Assembly (NCBI RefSeq): GCF_026341825.1
Contig: NZ_JAPENY010000001.1
Coordinates: forward strand, 3,658,001 to 3,722,000
DNA: 64,000 nt
Reading direction: 5' to 3'
Source of the DNA: Streptomyces sp. NBC_00620
GTDB lineage: Bacteria; Actinomycetota; Actinomycetes; Streptomycetales; Streptomycetaceae
Positions 5,915 through 14,855 of the stretch are shown here, piece by piece (positions within the stretch are counted from its first letter, which is position 1; each line of letters opens with the position of its first letter). Position numbers and translations under genes: made by a program. The notes under the pieces are model-generated. The model saw only the letters and a list, made by a program, of their open reading frames with translations, did not search any database and had not been told where the DNA came from.

Positions 5915-8803
5915 ATGAGCGAGACGAATACCGCTGCCGCCTCCGAGGTGGCCGCGCCGCACCGCTACACGGCCGCGCTGGCCGCTGAGATCGAGGCACG
6001 CTGGCAGGACTTCTGGGACGCCGAGGGTACGTACGACGCTCCGAACCCGAGCGGCGACCTGGCGGGCGACCCGGAGCTGGTCGCCAAGCCCAAGAAGTTC
6101 ATCATGGACATGTTCCCGTACCCCTCCGGTTCGGGCCTGCACGTCGGCCACCCCCTGGGCTACATCGCCACCGATGTATCCGCCCGGTATCAGCGCATGA
6201 CGGGCCACAACGTCCTGCACACCCTGGGCTTCGACGCTTTCGGCCTGCCCGCCGAGCAGCACGCCGTGTCGACGGGCGAGCACCCTCGGGTCACCACCGA
6301 GGCGGCCATCAACAACATGAAGTCCCAGCTGCGTGCCCTGGGTCTGGGGCACGACAAGCGCCGGTCGTTCGCCACGATCGACCCGGACTACTACAAGTGG
6401 ACCCAGTGGATCTTCCTGCAGATCTTCAACTCCTGGTACGACGGCGAGGCGAACAAGGCCCGTCCGATCGCCGAGCTGGTCGCCCAGTTCGAGAGCGGTG
6501 AGCGCGCCGTACCGGCGACTGACGGCTCCACGCGCGCGTGGCACGAGCTGAGCCCGGCCGAGCGTGCCGACGTCCTGAGCGAGTACCGCCTGGCGTACGC
6601 CTCCGACGCGCCCGTCAACTGGAGCCCCGGGCTGGGCACCGTACTGGCCAACGAGGAAGTCACCGCCGACGGCCGTTCCGAGCGCGGCAACTTCCCCGTC
6701 TTCAAGGCCAAGCTGCGCCAGTGGAACATGCGCATCACGTCCTACGCCGACCGCCTGCTGGACGACCTGGAAGCACTGGACTGGCCCGAGGCCATCAAGC
6801 TGCAGCAGCGCAACTGGATCGGCCGCTCCGAGGGCGCCCGCGTCGACTTCCCGATCGACGGCGAAGCGATCACGGTCTTCACCACCCGCCAGGACACCCT
6901 GTTCGGCGCCACCTACATGGTGCTGGCGCCCGAGCACCCGCTGGTCGAGAAGTTCACGCCGGCAACCTGGCCCGAAGGCACCCACGAGGTGTGGACCGGC
7001 GGCCACGCCACGCCCGCCGAGGCCGTCGCCGCCTACCGCGCGCAGGCCGCCTCGAAGTCCGACGTCGAGCGCCAGGCCGAGGCCAAGGACAAGACCGGCG
7101 TCTTCATCGGCGCGTACGCGACCAACCCGGTCAACGGCGAGCAGGTCCCCGTCTTCATCGCCGACTACGTCCTGATGGGCTACGGCACCGGCGCGATCAT
7201 GGCCGTCCCGGCCGGTGACCAGCGCGACTTCGAGTTCGCGCGCGCCTTCGAGCTGCCGATCCGCTGCGTGGTCGAGCCGACCGACGGCCGCGGCACCGAC
7301 ACCTCGACATGGGACAACGCCTTCGGGTCGTACGAGGCGAAGATCATCAACTCGTCGAACGACGAGATCAGCCTGGACGGCCTGGACGTCACCGAGGCCA
7401 AGGCCCGCATCACCGAGTGGCTGGAGCGCAAGGGCGTCGGCGCGGGCACCGTCAACTTCCGGCTGCGCGACTGGCTGTTCAGCCGGCAGCGCTACTGGGG
7501 CGAGCCCTTCCCGATCGTCTACGACGAGGACGGCATCGCCCACCCGCTGCCCGAGTCGATGCTGCCCCTGGAGCTGCCGGAGGTCGAGGACTACTCGCCG
7601 CGCACCTTCGACCCCAACGACGCGAACACGTCCCCGGAGACCCCGCTGTCCCGCAACCAGGACTGGGTCAACGTCACCCTGGACCTGGGCGACGGCCGCG
7701 GTCCGCAGCAGTACCGCCGCGAGACCAACACCATGCCCAACTGGGCCGGTTCCTGCTGGTACGAGCTGCGCTACCTGGACCCTCACAACGACCAGAAGCT
7801 GGTCGACCCGGCCATCGAGCAGTACTGGATGGGCCCGCGCGAAGGACAGCCGACCGGCGGCGTCGACCTGTACGTCGGCGGCGCCGAACACGCCGTGCTG
7901 CACCTGCTGTACGCGCGCTTCTGGTCGAAGGTGCTGTTCGACCTGGGCCACATCTCCTCGGCCGAGCCGTTCCACAAGCTGTTCAACCAGGGCATGATCC
8001 AGGCCTTCGTGTACCGCGACAGCCGTGGCATCGCGGTGCCCGCCGCCGAGGTGGAGGAGCGCGACGGCGCGTACTACTACCAGGGCGAGAAGGTCTCCCG
8101 GCTGCTGGGCAAGATGGGCAAGTCCCTGAAGAACGCGGTCACTCCGGACGAGATCTGCGCCGAGTACGGGGCGGACACGCTGCGCCTGTACGAGATGGCG
8201 ATGGGCCCCCTGGACGTGTCGCGGCCGTGGGACACACGCGCGGTGGTGGGCCAGTACCGGCTGCTGCAGCGGCTGTGGCGCAATGTCGTGGACGAGGACT
8301 CCGGTGAGGTCACGGTCGTCGACTCCGAGGCCGACGAGGACACGCTGCGTGTCCTGCACAAGACCATCGACGGCGTACGCCAGGACCTGGAGGGCATGCG
8401 CTTCAACACCGCGATCGCCAAGGTCACCGAGCTGAACAACCACCTGACCAAGGTGGGCCGCCCGGTCCCGCGCACGGTCGCCGAGCCCCTGGTGCTGCTG
8501 GTCGCGCCGCTGGCCCCGCACATCGCCGAGGAGCTGTGGCGCAAGCTGGGCCGCACCGACTCGGTCGTCCACCAGGACTTCCCGGTCGCCGACCCGGCGT
8601 ACGTCGTGGATGAGGCTGTGACCTGCGTCGTGCAGATCAAGGGCAAGGTCAAGGCGCGCCTGGAGGTCTCCCCTTCGATCTCCGACGAGGAGCTGGAGAA
8701 GGCGGCGCTGGCCGACGAGAAGGTCGTCGCCGCGCTGGGTGGTGCGGGGATCCGCAAGGTGATCGTGCGGGCGCCGAAGCTGGTGAACATCGTTCCGGCG
8801 TAG
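5915..8803 (+). CDS. leuS: Leucyl-tRNA synthetase
   Basis: The 962-residue class Ia aminoacyl-tRNA synthetase charges tRNA-Leu with leucine in the cytoplasm. ATG 5915 (MSETNTAAASEV) was chosen because GAGG lies just upstream and the frame upstream crosses the attenuator. The HIGH-type signature is in PYPSGSGLHVGHPLGY (around residues 69-84). The CP1 editing domain occupies roughly 230-420, and the KMSKS-type loop is GKMGKSLKN near 731. The tRNA-binding anticodon domain and C-terminal domain are complete. Length is normal for the bacterial enzyme. The upstream leader peptide and terminator suggest expression rises when charged tRNA-Leu is low. Confidence 0.97.
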   Translation: MSETNTAAASEVAAPHRYTAALAAEIEARWQDFWDAEGTYDAPNPSGDLAGDPELVAKPKKFIMDMFPYPSGSGLHVGHPLGYIATDVSARYQRMTGHNVLHTLGFDAFGLPAEQHAVSTGEHPRVTTEAAINNMKSQLRALGLGHDKRRSFATIDPDYYKWTQWIFLQIFNSWYDGEANKARPIAELVAQFESGERAVPATDGSTRAWHELSPAERADVLSEYRLAYASDAPVNWSPGLGTVLANEEVTADGRSERGNFPVFKAKLRQWNMRITSYADRLLDDLEALDWPEAIKLQQRNWIGRSEGARVDFPIDGEAITVFTTRQDTLFGATYMVLAPEHPLVEKFTPATWPEGTHEVWTGGHATPAEAVAAYRAQAASKSDVERQAEAKDKTGVFIGAYATNPVNGEQVPVFIADYVLMGYGTGAIMAVPAGDQRDFEFARAFELPIRCVVEPTDGRGTDTSTWDNAFGSYEAKIINSSNDEISLDGLDVTEAKARITEWLERKGVGAGTVNFRLRDWLFSRQRYWGEPFPIVYDEDGIAHPLPESMLPLELPEVEDYSPRTFDPNDANTSPETPLSRNQDWVNVTLDLGDGRGPQQYRRETNTMPNWAGSCWYELRYLDPHNDQKLVDPAIEQYWMGPREGQPTGGVDLYVGGAEHAVLHLLYARFWSKVLFDLGHISSAEPFHKLFNQGMIQAFVYRDSRGIAVPAAEVEERDGAYYYQGEKVSRLLGKMGKSLKNAVTPDEICAEYGADTLRLYEMAMGPLDVSRPWDTRAVVGQYRLLQRLWRNVVDEDSGEVTVVDSEADEDTLRVLHKTIDGVRQDLEGMRFNTAIAKVTELNNHLTKVGRPVPRTVAEPLVLLVAPLAPHIAEELWRKLGRTDSVVHQDFPVADPAYVVDEAVTCVVQIKGKVKARLEVSPSISDEELEKAALADEKVVAALGGAGIRKVIVRAPKLVNIVPA

Positions 8804-8910
8804 CCCGGAAGCCGGCGGGTGGCCGAAAGCCGGCGGGTGACCGGACCCTCGTCGGCCTGCGGCCGCCGTGCCCTTCGCACGATGTCGGGTGCGGCCGTCG
8901 GGGTAGTCCC

Positions 8911-8957
8911 CTACGGGCAGGTTCGGGGTTCTTCTGGAACTCCGAACCTGCCCGTAG
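8911..8957 (+). terminator. Long hairpin behind leuS
   Basis: A 21-bp stem (8911-8931 with 8937-8957, one G-U pair) has a five-base TTCTG loop. The right arm is followed by CGTTTACCGTT, a poor T-run. It is the strongest hairpin in the 209-base gap behind leuS and is probably its terminator. Just upstream (8810-8842) the sequence AGCCGGCGGGTG occurs twice, 18 bases apart. Confidence 0.6.
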
Positions 8958-9012
8958 CGTTTACCGTTGAAGAGTGCCGCGGCAGCTGCCCGCGACCGGC
9001 CGGAGGAGGAGC

Positions 9013-9747
9013 GTGGTGGAAGCCGTGATCACAGTGATCGCCCTGCTCTTCCTGCTGTTCGTGGTGTTGGGCGTGTACGCCACGGTGAAGGTGGTCGGTG
9101 CCGCCAAGCGCGGTGTGGACCGCACGATCTCGCAGGCCCGTCGCACCGTCGAGGACACCACGCTGCGCGCCAAGACCCTCGCCCAGCCGGGCCCGCTGGG
9201 CGAGCTGGCCCAGCTCCGCCTGAAGCTGCGCACCTCGATGCGGGCCACGCAGGACGCGCTGCACGCGGGCGTGACGGAGGACGAGTCCCTGAAGGAGTCC
9301 ATCGGCCTCTTCGAGCGGCTCAGCGCACACGGGCACGAACTGGACGCCGATCTCAAGCGCCTGGAGACCGAGCCCGACCGGCGCACGCTCATCTCGTTGC
9401 TGCCCGGGCTGCGCGAGCGCACCGAGCGCATCACACACTCGGCGGATTCGTTGCGCTGGGCCGCGCGTGACCGGGCGCACCGGTTCGCGGACGACGACCT
9501 GGACTCGCTGAGCGCCCAGATAGACGTCGAGGCCGGCGCACTGCGGCACTGGACCACGGAGCCGGAGTCCGCGGCTTCCTGGCCCGAGGCACCGGCGCCG
9601 GACCCGGCCGCCTCCGACGGGCAGACCTGGCCCGACAGCCCGGAATCCCGTACGGCCGAGGAGCCGACGCGTCCCGCCATCACCCCGCCGGGACAGCGGC
9701 CCGTCTACCCCTGGCAGAAGAAGCCCCGCCCCGAGAGCACGACTTGA
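9013..9747 (+). CDS. Single-pass membrane protein of unknown function
   Basis: The start is GTG 9013 or the adjacent GTG 9016, both served by GGAGGAGGA at 9002-9010. The product has about 244 residues. One N-terminal helix (AVITVIALLFLLFVVLGVYATVKVV, roughly residues 3-28) is followed by a basic charged helical body with heptad-like Leu spacing up to about residue 190, and a Pro/Glu-rich tail ending WQKKPRP. Most of the protein should be cytoplasmic. No family is recognised. Its place between leuS and degV and its likely coiled coil suggest a structural or scaffolding role, which is only a guess. Confidence 0.75.
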   Translation: MVEAVITVIALLFLLFVVLGVYATVKVVGAAKRGVDRTISQARRTVEDTTLRAKTLAQPGPLGELAQLRLKLRTSMRATQDALHAGVTEDESLKESIGLFERLSAHGHELDADLKRLETEPDRRTLISLLPGLRERTERITHSADSLRWAARDRAHRFADDDLDSLSAQIDVEAGALRHWTTEPESAASWPEAPAPDPAASDGQTWPDSPESRTAEEPTRPAITPPGQRPVYPWQKKPRPESTT

Positions 9748-9748
9748 T

Positions 9749-9781
9749 CCGGCCACCCCAGCCGCAGGTGGGAGGGGCCGG
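9749..9781 (+). terminator. Weak hairpin between the membrane protein and degV
   Basis: CCGGCC (9749-9754) can pair with GGCCGG (9776-9781), with a further CCCC/GGGG contact inside. There is no T-run. It may reduce read-through into degV, which begins 38 bases later. Confidence 0.3.
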
Positions 9782-9819
9782 GCTGCCGTCCGTGCGCCCC
9801 GGCAGGTAACCTCCAGCTC

Positions 9820-10665
9820 ATGTCCCGCCATGTCGCGATCGTCACCGATTCAACGGCCTACCTGCCGCCGCTGACGATGGAGCGCCACGGCATCACAGCG
9901 GTGCCCCTGACCGTGGTCCTCGGCGACCGGGCCTTCGAAGAGGGCACCGAGATCTCGGCCCGCTCCCTGGCTCAGGCGCTGCAGAAGCGGCGCTCCGTCA
10001 CCACGTCACGGCCCAGCCCCGAGGTCTTCGCCGAGACCTACCGCAGGGTCGCCGAAGCGGGTGCCACCGGCATCGTCTCCCTCCATCTGTCGTCCGAGTT
10101 CTCGGGCACGTACGACGCCGCGGTCCTCGCCGCGAGGGAAGCCTCGGTGCCCGTGCGCGTGGTGGACACCGGGATGGTCGGGATGGCTCTCGGCTTCTGC
10201 GCGCTGGCCGCGGCGGAGTCCGCGGAGGCGGGGGGCACGATCGACGAGGCGGTGACAGCCGCGGAAAAACGGGCCGCGGGCACCTCCACGTACTTCTACG
10301 TCGACACCCTCGACTACTTGCGCCGTGGCGGCCGGATCGGAGCCGCTCAGGCGCTGCTGGGTTCCGCGCTCGCGGTGAAGCCGCTGCTGCAGCTCGACGG
10401 CGGCCGCATCGAACTCCTGGAAAAGGTACGGACGGCGTCCAAGGCGATCGCCCGCCTGGAGGAGATCGTCGCCGACCGCGCGGGCAGCGCCCAGGTCGAC
10501 ATCGCCGTCCACCACCTCGCCGCCCCCGAGCGAGCCGCGGCTCTCGCGGACCGGTTGCGGGCGCGGGTGCCCGGTCTCGCGGATCTGCATGTCAGCGAGG
10601 TCGGCGCGGTGATCGGTGCGCACACGGGGCCTGGGCTGCTGGGAGCTGTTGTCTCGCCCAGGTGA
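9820..10665 (+). CDS. DegV family fatty-acid-binding protein
   Basis: The 281 residues match the DegV/FakB family: N-terminal VAIVTDSTAYLP, central ITTSRPSPEVF-like and SLHLSSEFSGTYDAA segments, and YFYVDTLDYLRRGGRIG, the conserved fatty-acid-pocket region. Family members bind a single fatty acid and, in Firmicutes, present it to the kinase FakA; whether a FakA partner exists here cannot be seen. Two-domain length is normal. The gene stands alone between the membrane-protein gene and comEA, in the position usual for Streptomyces. Confidence 0.88.
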   Translation: MSRHVAIVTDSTAYLPPLTMERHGITAVPLTVVLGDRAFEEGTEISARSLAQALQKRRSVTTSRPSPEVFAETYRRVAEAGATGIVSLHLSSEFSGTYDAAVLAAREASVPVRVVDTGMVGMALGFCALAAAESAEAGGTIDEAVTAAEKRAAGTSTYFYVDTLDYLRRGGRIGAAQALLGSALAVKPLLQLDGGRIELLEKVRTASKAIARLEEIVADRAGSAQVDIAVHHLAAPERAAALADRLRARVPGLADLHVSEVGAVIGAHTGPGLLGAVVSPR

Positions 10666-10730
10666 GGCCAGAGGGGCCTGTTGGGGTGCCGTGGCGTATG
10701 TGGTGGGTGTGGCGCGTGTGGGTGAAGCAG

Positions 10731-10739
10731 TTATCCACA
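10731..10739 (+). other. Perfect DnaA-box sequence (TTATCCACA)
   Basis: TTATCCACA equals the E. coli consensus and differs by one base from the TTGTCCACA favoured in Streptomyces origins. It is isolated in the degV-comEA gap; no second box and no origin features are nearby. Confidence 0.5.
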
Positions 10740-10808
10740 ACTGGGCAGTAGTCCCCGGGAATCGAGCAAGATCATCGCGAATGTGCCGAGGTGCCGGATC
10801 CTCGCCGC

Positions 10809-12161
10809 ATGGCACTTCGATCACGCTCACGCACAGCCACTCCGACCAGCGGCCCGGGTCGCGGGCCCGTCTCCGACGGCCGCACCCGGCATCGCCGCCA
10901 CCATCCCCGCGGCCGGGCCCGACGCCGCGAGGCCTCGGCCGAGGCACTCCGCCTGCGCGCGGAGGCGCTCTTCGCCGAAAGGGCCGGGGAACGGCGGGAG
11001 TTGGGGAACGGGAACGGGCCGCCGGGGGCGGACTGGGATGTGGGGGACCGGGACGTAGGGGACAGCCCGAGGGCGAGAACTGTCGTGGGGGCGGGCGTTG
11101 CTGATGTCTGGGGGCTTGAGGGGCGCGGCGGGGCTGCGGATCGTGGTGATGGTGATTTTGGGGTACGCGGGGCCGGGGTCCCGGATGGTTTCTGGGCGAG
11201 CAGGACGGTCGGCCGTGATGCCTTCCGGGGGAGCGGGGCGGTCGGCCGAGATGGTTTCCGGGGGAGCGGGATGGAGGATCCCGGTCCTGCCCGGGGGAGC
11301 GGGATGGGGGACCGTGATCCTGCCCGAGTGGGCAGGGCGGTCGGCTACGGCGCTTCAGGTGAGGGTGGGGCTGTCGACGCTGGTGTGCGGGGCGATCTCG
11401 CTTTGGACGCGGACGCCGGCGCGGGTGCGGGGGCCTGGCGGGATCGGGTCGGGCCGGCCGTGCGGGAGCGGATGCCGCTGTGGTTGCAGTCGAGGTGCGG
11501 GCTTGAACGCAGGAGCGTGGCCGCTCTCACCGTGCTGCTCGTCGTCGCCGCGGTCTTCGCCGTGCAGCACTTCTGGGCAGGCCGGACACAGTCGGTGCGG
11601 GCTCCCGAGGTCGTACGGGCTGCGGCTCCATTCGGCGAACCGGCCGGACAAGCGAAGCAGCAGGGGGCGGCGCCGGACGCCTCGGCGGGGTCACCCGGCC
11701 CGTTCGGTGCGGCCGGGACCGCGATCGTGGTGGATGTCAGCGGCAAGGTGCGCAGCCCGGGGCTCCAACGCCTGCCGTCCGGCTCTCGCGTAGAGGACGC
11801 GCTGCGAGCCGCGGGCGGAGTGCGTCCTGGCACGAACACCGAGGGACTCAACCGCGCCCGCCTCCTCACGGATGGAGAACAGATCGTGGTCGGTGCACCC
11901 GTGTTCGCGGGGGGATCCGGCGCGGGCGCGGCCGGCACTGGTGGGACCGTCGGCGGTGCGGAACCCGCCGCTCCCGTTTCACTCAACACCGCCACCGTGG
12001 AGCAACTCGACGGCCTCCCGGGCGTCGGCCCCGTCCTGGCCCAGCACATCGTCGACTACCGCACCCAGAACGGCGGTTTCCGCTCGGTCGACGAACTTCG
12101 CGAGGTCAATGGAATCGGGGACCGCAGGTTCGCCGATCTGCGGAATCTGGTGCGGCCATGA
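10809..12161 (+). CDS. comEA: ComEA-like DNA-binding membrane protein with long N-terminal extension
   Basis: ATG 10809 (MALRSRSRT) is preferred; GTG 10791 is an in-frame alternative. The first ~230 of 450 residues are low-complexity and rich in Arg, Gly and Asp, with degenerate repeats such as GRDGFRGSG. A single membrane helix (about 235-258) is followed by an SLBB domain (about 306-370) and two C-terminal helix-hairpin-helix motifs (about 391-450, with LDGLPGVGPVLAQHI and VNGIGDRRFADL) that bind double-stranded DNA. The stop overlaps the comEC start as ATGA. In transformable bacteria ComEA receives DNA outside the cell; Streptomyces are not classically competent, so the present role is open. 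The long cytoplasmic Arg/Gly extension is unusual for the family. Confidence 0.85.
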   Translation: MALRSRSRTATPTSGPGRGPVSDGRTRHRRHHPRGRARRREASAEALRLRAEALFAERAGERRELGNGNGPPGADWDVGDRDVGDSPRARTVVGAGVADVWGLEGRGGAADRGDGDFGVRGAGVPDGFWASRTVGRDAFRGSGAVGRDGFRGSGMEDPGPARGSGMGDRDPARVGRAVGYGASGEGGAVDAGVRGDLALDADAGAGAGAWRDRVGPAVRERMPLWLQSRCGLERRSVAALTVLLVVAAVFAVQHFWAGRTQSVRAPEVVRAAAPFGEPAGQAKQQGAAPDASAGSPGPFGAAGTAIVVDVSGKVRSPGLQRLPSGSRVEDALRAAGGVRPGTNTEGLNRARLLTDGEQIVVGAPVFAGGSGAGAAGTGGTVGGAEPAAPVSLNTATVEQLDGLPGVGPVLAQHIVDYRTQNGGFRSVDELREVNGIGDRRFADLRNLVRP

Positions 12162-14851
12162 GTGGACGGAGGAGGGTTGTGGGCTTCGCCGGTGCCGGTG
12201 CCGGTGCCGGTGCCGGTGCCGGTGCGGGTGCGGGGTCGGGGTCTGGGAATGGCGCTGATGTTGGCGGACCCGGCCTCGGCGTTGCGAATCGGCGGGCTGT
12301 GCATGTCGCCTCGGGCAAGCGGCTGGGAGCCTCGAATCCCCGGGAGGAAGGGCCAGCGGATTTACGGCTCGTACCGCCCGCGCTGGCGGCCTGGGCGACG
12401 GCGGCGGTGACGTTGGGTGCCCCGCCCGGGTGGGTCGCGGGCGTCACGGTGTTCTGCCTCGTCGTGGGCGGGGCGCTGCTGATGGCGGGGCGAAGGGAGG
12501 CGCACACCGAGGAGGGGCGTCGGTTCGGCGGACGGCGTGAGGGGCTTCCGTTCGCCGGCGAGCATCTGGGAGAACGGTCGCGTACATGGCCCCGGGCGTC
12601 CGTCGCCGCTGTGCTGCTCTGTGTCGCGGCGGCCGCCGCCTCCGCGGGGTTGCACGGGGCCGATCTGCGCCGGGGGCCTGTTCCCGCCCTGGCGCGGCAG
12701 TACGCGCAAGTGACCGCCGAGGTGGAGATCACGTCCGATCCACGGCTCACCCGGCCCCGGATCAAGGGAGATCACGCGGCTCCGGCGGCCGTGCTGCTCG
12801 ACGCGGAGGTTCGGCGGGTGACGCGGGCGGAAGGGAATGTCGTGGTGACGCGTACGCCGGTGCTGATGATCGTCGACGCAGGTTCGGCAAGGGGCTCGCC
12901 TCAGTTGTCCGGTGGGCGTTCACCCTGGCTGTCGCTGCTGCCGTCCACGCGGTTGCGGGTGGCCGCACGGCTTGCGCCGGCCCTGTCGGGTGGGGACGAG
13001 ATCGCGGCGGTGTTGCGGGTTCGGGGGAGTGCGCCGCCGCAGGTGGTGGGGGAGCCGTCCGGGCCGCAGCGGTTCGCCGGCGGGCTGCGCGAAGGCCTGC
13101 GGGAGGCGACCGACGGACTGGAGGCGGACGCGCGGGCGCTGCTTCCGGGACTGGTCGTCGGGGACACTGCTCGGGTCACGCCGGAGCTGGACGAGGCGTT
13201 CAAGGCGACGGACCTCACACATCTGCTCGCTGTGAGCGGGGGCAACTTCACGATCCTGCTCGCCCTGTTCATCGGACCACCGGGCCTTGCCCAGCGTGCC
13301 GAGCGGCGCGGTCTGGCACCGCGGCTCGGTGTACCGCTAAGGGCAGCGGCACTGTTCGGCGGCGCGCTCACGCTCGGTTTCGTGATCGTGTGCCGACCGG
13401 ACCCGAGCGTGCTGCGGGCCGCGGCCTGTGGATCGATCGCGCTGCTCGCCATCGCGACCGGCCGCCGCAGATCGCTGATCCCCGCGCTGGCCACGGCCGT
13501 CCTGCTGCTGGTGCTTTACGACCCCTGGCTGTCCCGGAGTTACGGCTTCGTGCTCTCCGTCCTGGCGACCGGCGCGCTGCTCACTCTGGCCCCCCGGTGG
13601 AGTGCCGCGCTCCAGAGGCGTCGGGTACCGCCGCGCCTGGCCGAGGCGCTCGCTGCCGCCGGCGCCGCGCAGGCCGTGTGCGCACCGGTCGTCGCTGTCC
13701 TCTCGGCCAGGGTGAGTCTGGTGGCGGTGCCGTGCAATCTGCTCGCGGAGTTCGCGGTCGCGCCGGCCACGGTGCTGGGTTTCGCGACGCTGGCGACGGC
13801 CTCGGTGGCGCTGCCCGTTGCCAAGGCCTTGGCGTGGTGCGCGAGTTGGCCCGTCCAGTGGATCGCGGACATCGCCCGTACCGGGGCGGCGCTGCCCGGC
13901 AGTGGAGTGGACTGGCCGGGCAGTTGGACAGGGGCGCTGCTGCTCGCCCTGGTGGCCGTGGCCCTCGTGTTCGTCGGCAGGCGGCTCCTGAGGTATCCGT
14001 GGCTGACCGGCGCCTGCTTGGTGCTGTTCCTGCTGGTCGTGGTGCAGCCGCCGCCATTCACCAGGGTGATCACGGGGTGGCCGCCGCCCGGCTGGCGGAT
14101 GGCGATGTGCGACGTGGGACAGGGAGACGCGACGGTACTCGCGGCGGGTGACGGCACCGCAGTGGTGGTGGACGCCGGGCCCGATCCGGTGCTGGTCGAC
14201 CGCTGTCTGGGGGCGCTCGGAATCACCCGGATCCCTCTCGTCGTGCTCACGCATTTTCACGCCGATCATGTGGCGGGGCTGACGGGCGTGCTGCGCGGGC
14301 GTTCCGTGGGCGCGATCGAGACGACCGGTCTCGAAGAGCCGCCGGACCAGGCCGAGTTCGTGAGAAGAGAGGCGGCTGCACGGAACATTCCGATGACGCG
14401 GGCGGTGGCGGGGGAGTGGCGGCGCACGGGCGGTCTCGAATGGCAGGTGCTGTGGCCGCCGCCGAGCCCGGCCTCCACGCCGGACGGCCCGAACGACGCC
14501 AGTGTCACCCTGCTCGTACGGTCGGCGGGGCTGAGGATGCTGCTGCTCGGTGATCTCGAACCACCGGCCCAGCAGGCGTTGTTGAGATCGCCCGCGGCTG
14601 CTGAGCTGGGAGCCGTGGACGTCCTCAAGGTCGCCCATCATGGCTCGGCCTACCAGGATCCGGACCTCATACGCAGGGTGGCCCCGCGGCTCGCGCTCAT
14701 CTCGTGCGGCAAGGACAACCCGTACGGGCATCCCGCGCCCAGCACGGTCGCGGCGCTGCAAGCAGGGGGTGCCGTGGTGCTGCGTACCGACGAGGACGGG
14801 GCGTTGGCGGTCGTAGGTGCGGGCGGAGGGCTGAGCGTGGCGAGACACTGA
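12158..14851 (+). CDS. comEC: ComEC/Rec2 DNA channel protein with metallo-beta-lactamase domain
   Basis: The 897-residue polytopic protein is translationally coupled to comEA (ATGA). Residues 11-24 are a Gly-Ala run from a GGTGCC/GGTGCG repeat. An N-terminal membrane pair and an OB-like region are followed by the competence domain with LLAVSGGNFTILLALF and many helices. The C-terminal MBL domain (about 640-890) has LTHFHADHVAGL at 696-707 and VAHHGSAYQD. In Bacillus ComEC moves single-stranded DNA across the membrane, and the MBL domain may degrade the other strand. Codon 69 is TTA (12362-12364), which could make translation depend on bldA. The length is slightly above normal because of the N-terminal extension. 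Confidence 0.9.
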   Translation: MSGRRRVVGFAGAGAGAGAGAGAGAGSGSGNGADVGGPGLGVANRRAVHVASGKRLGASNPREEGPADLRLVPPALAAWATAAVTLGAPPGWVAGVTVFCLVVGGALLMAGRREAHTEEGRRFGGRREGLPFAGEHLGERSRTWPRASVAAVLLCVAAAAASAGLHGADLRRGPVPALARQYAQVTAEVEITSDPRLTRPRIKGDHAAPAAVLLDAEVRRVTRAEGNVVVTRTPVLMIVDAGSARGSPQLSGGRSPWLSLLPSTRLRVAARLAPALSGGDEIAAVLRVRGSAPPQVVGEPSGPQRFAGGLREGLREATDGLEADARALLPGLVVGDTARVTPELDEAFKATDLTHLLAVSGGNFTILLALFIGPPGLAQRAERRGLAPRLGVPLRAAALFGGALTLGFVIVCRPDPSVLRAAACGSIALLAIATGRRRSLIPALATAVLLLVLYDPWLSRSYGFVLSVLATGALLTLAPRWSAALQRRRVPPRLAEALAAAGAAQAVCAPVVAVLSARVSLVAVPCNLLAEFAVAPATVLGFATLATASVALPVAKALAWCASWPVQWIADIARTGAALPGSGVDWPGSWTGALLLALVAVALVFVGRRLLRYPWLTGACLVLFLLVVVQPPPFTRVITGWPPPGWRMAMCDVGQGDATVLAAGDGTAVVVDAGPDPVLVDRCLGALGITRIPLVVLTHFHADHVAGLTGVLRGRSVGAIETTGLEEPPDQAEFVRREAAARNIPMTRAVAGEWRRTGGLEWQVLWPPPSPASTPDGPNDASVTLLVRSAGLRMLLLGDLEPPAQQALLRSPAAAELGAVDVLKVAHHGSAYQDPDLIRRVAPRLALISCGKDNPYGHPAPSTVAALQAGGAVVLRTDEDGALAVVGAGGGLSVARH
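12191..12232 (+). repeat. Hexanucleotide repeat inside comEC
   Basis: Five GGTGCC units and two GGTGCG units in a row encode alternating Gly and Ala. Gain or loss of units keeps the frame, so length polymorphism between strains is expected. Confidence 0.85.
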
Positions 14852-14855
14852 GGTC

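Noticed and set aside
5867..8572. Long minus-strand open frame across leuS
   Set aside because: A typical mirror frame of a high-GC gene: low complexity, no ribosome site, and leuS is unambiguous on the other strand.
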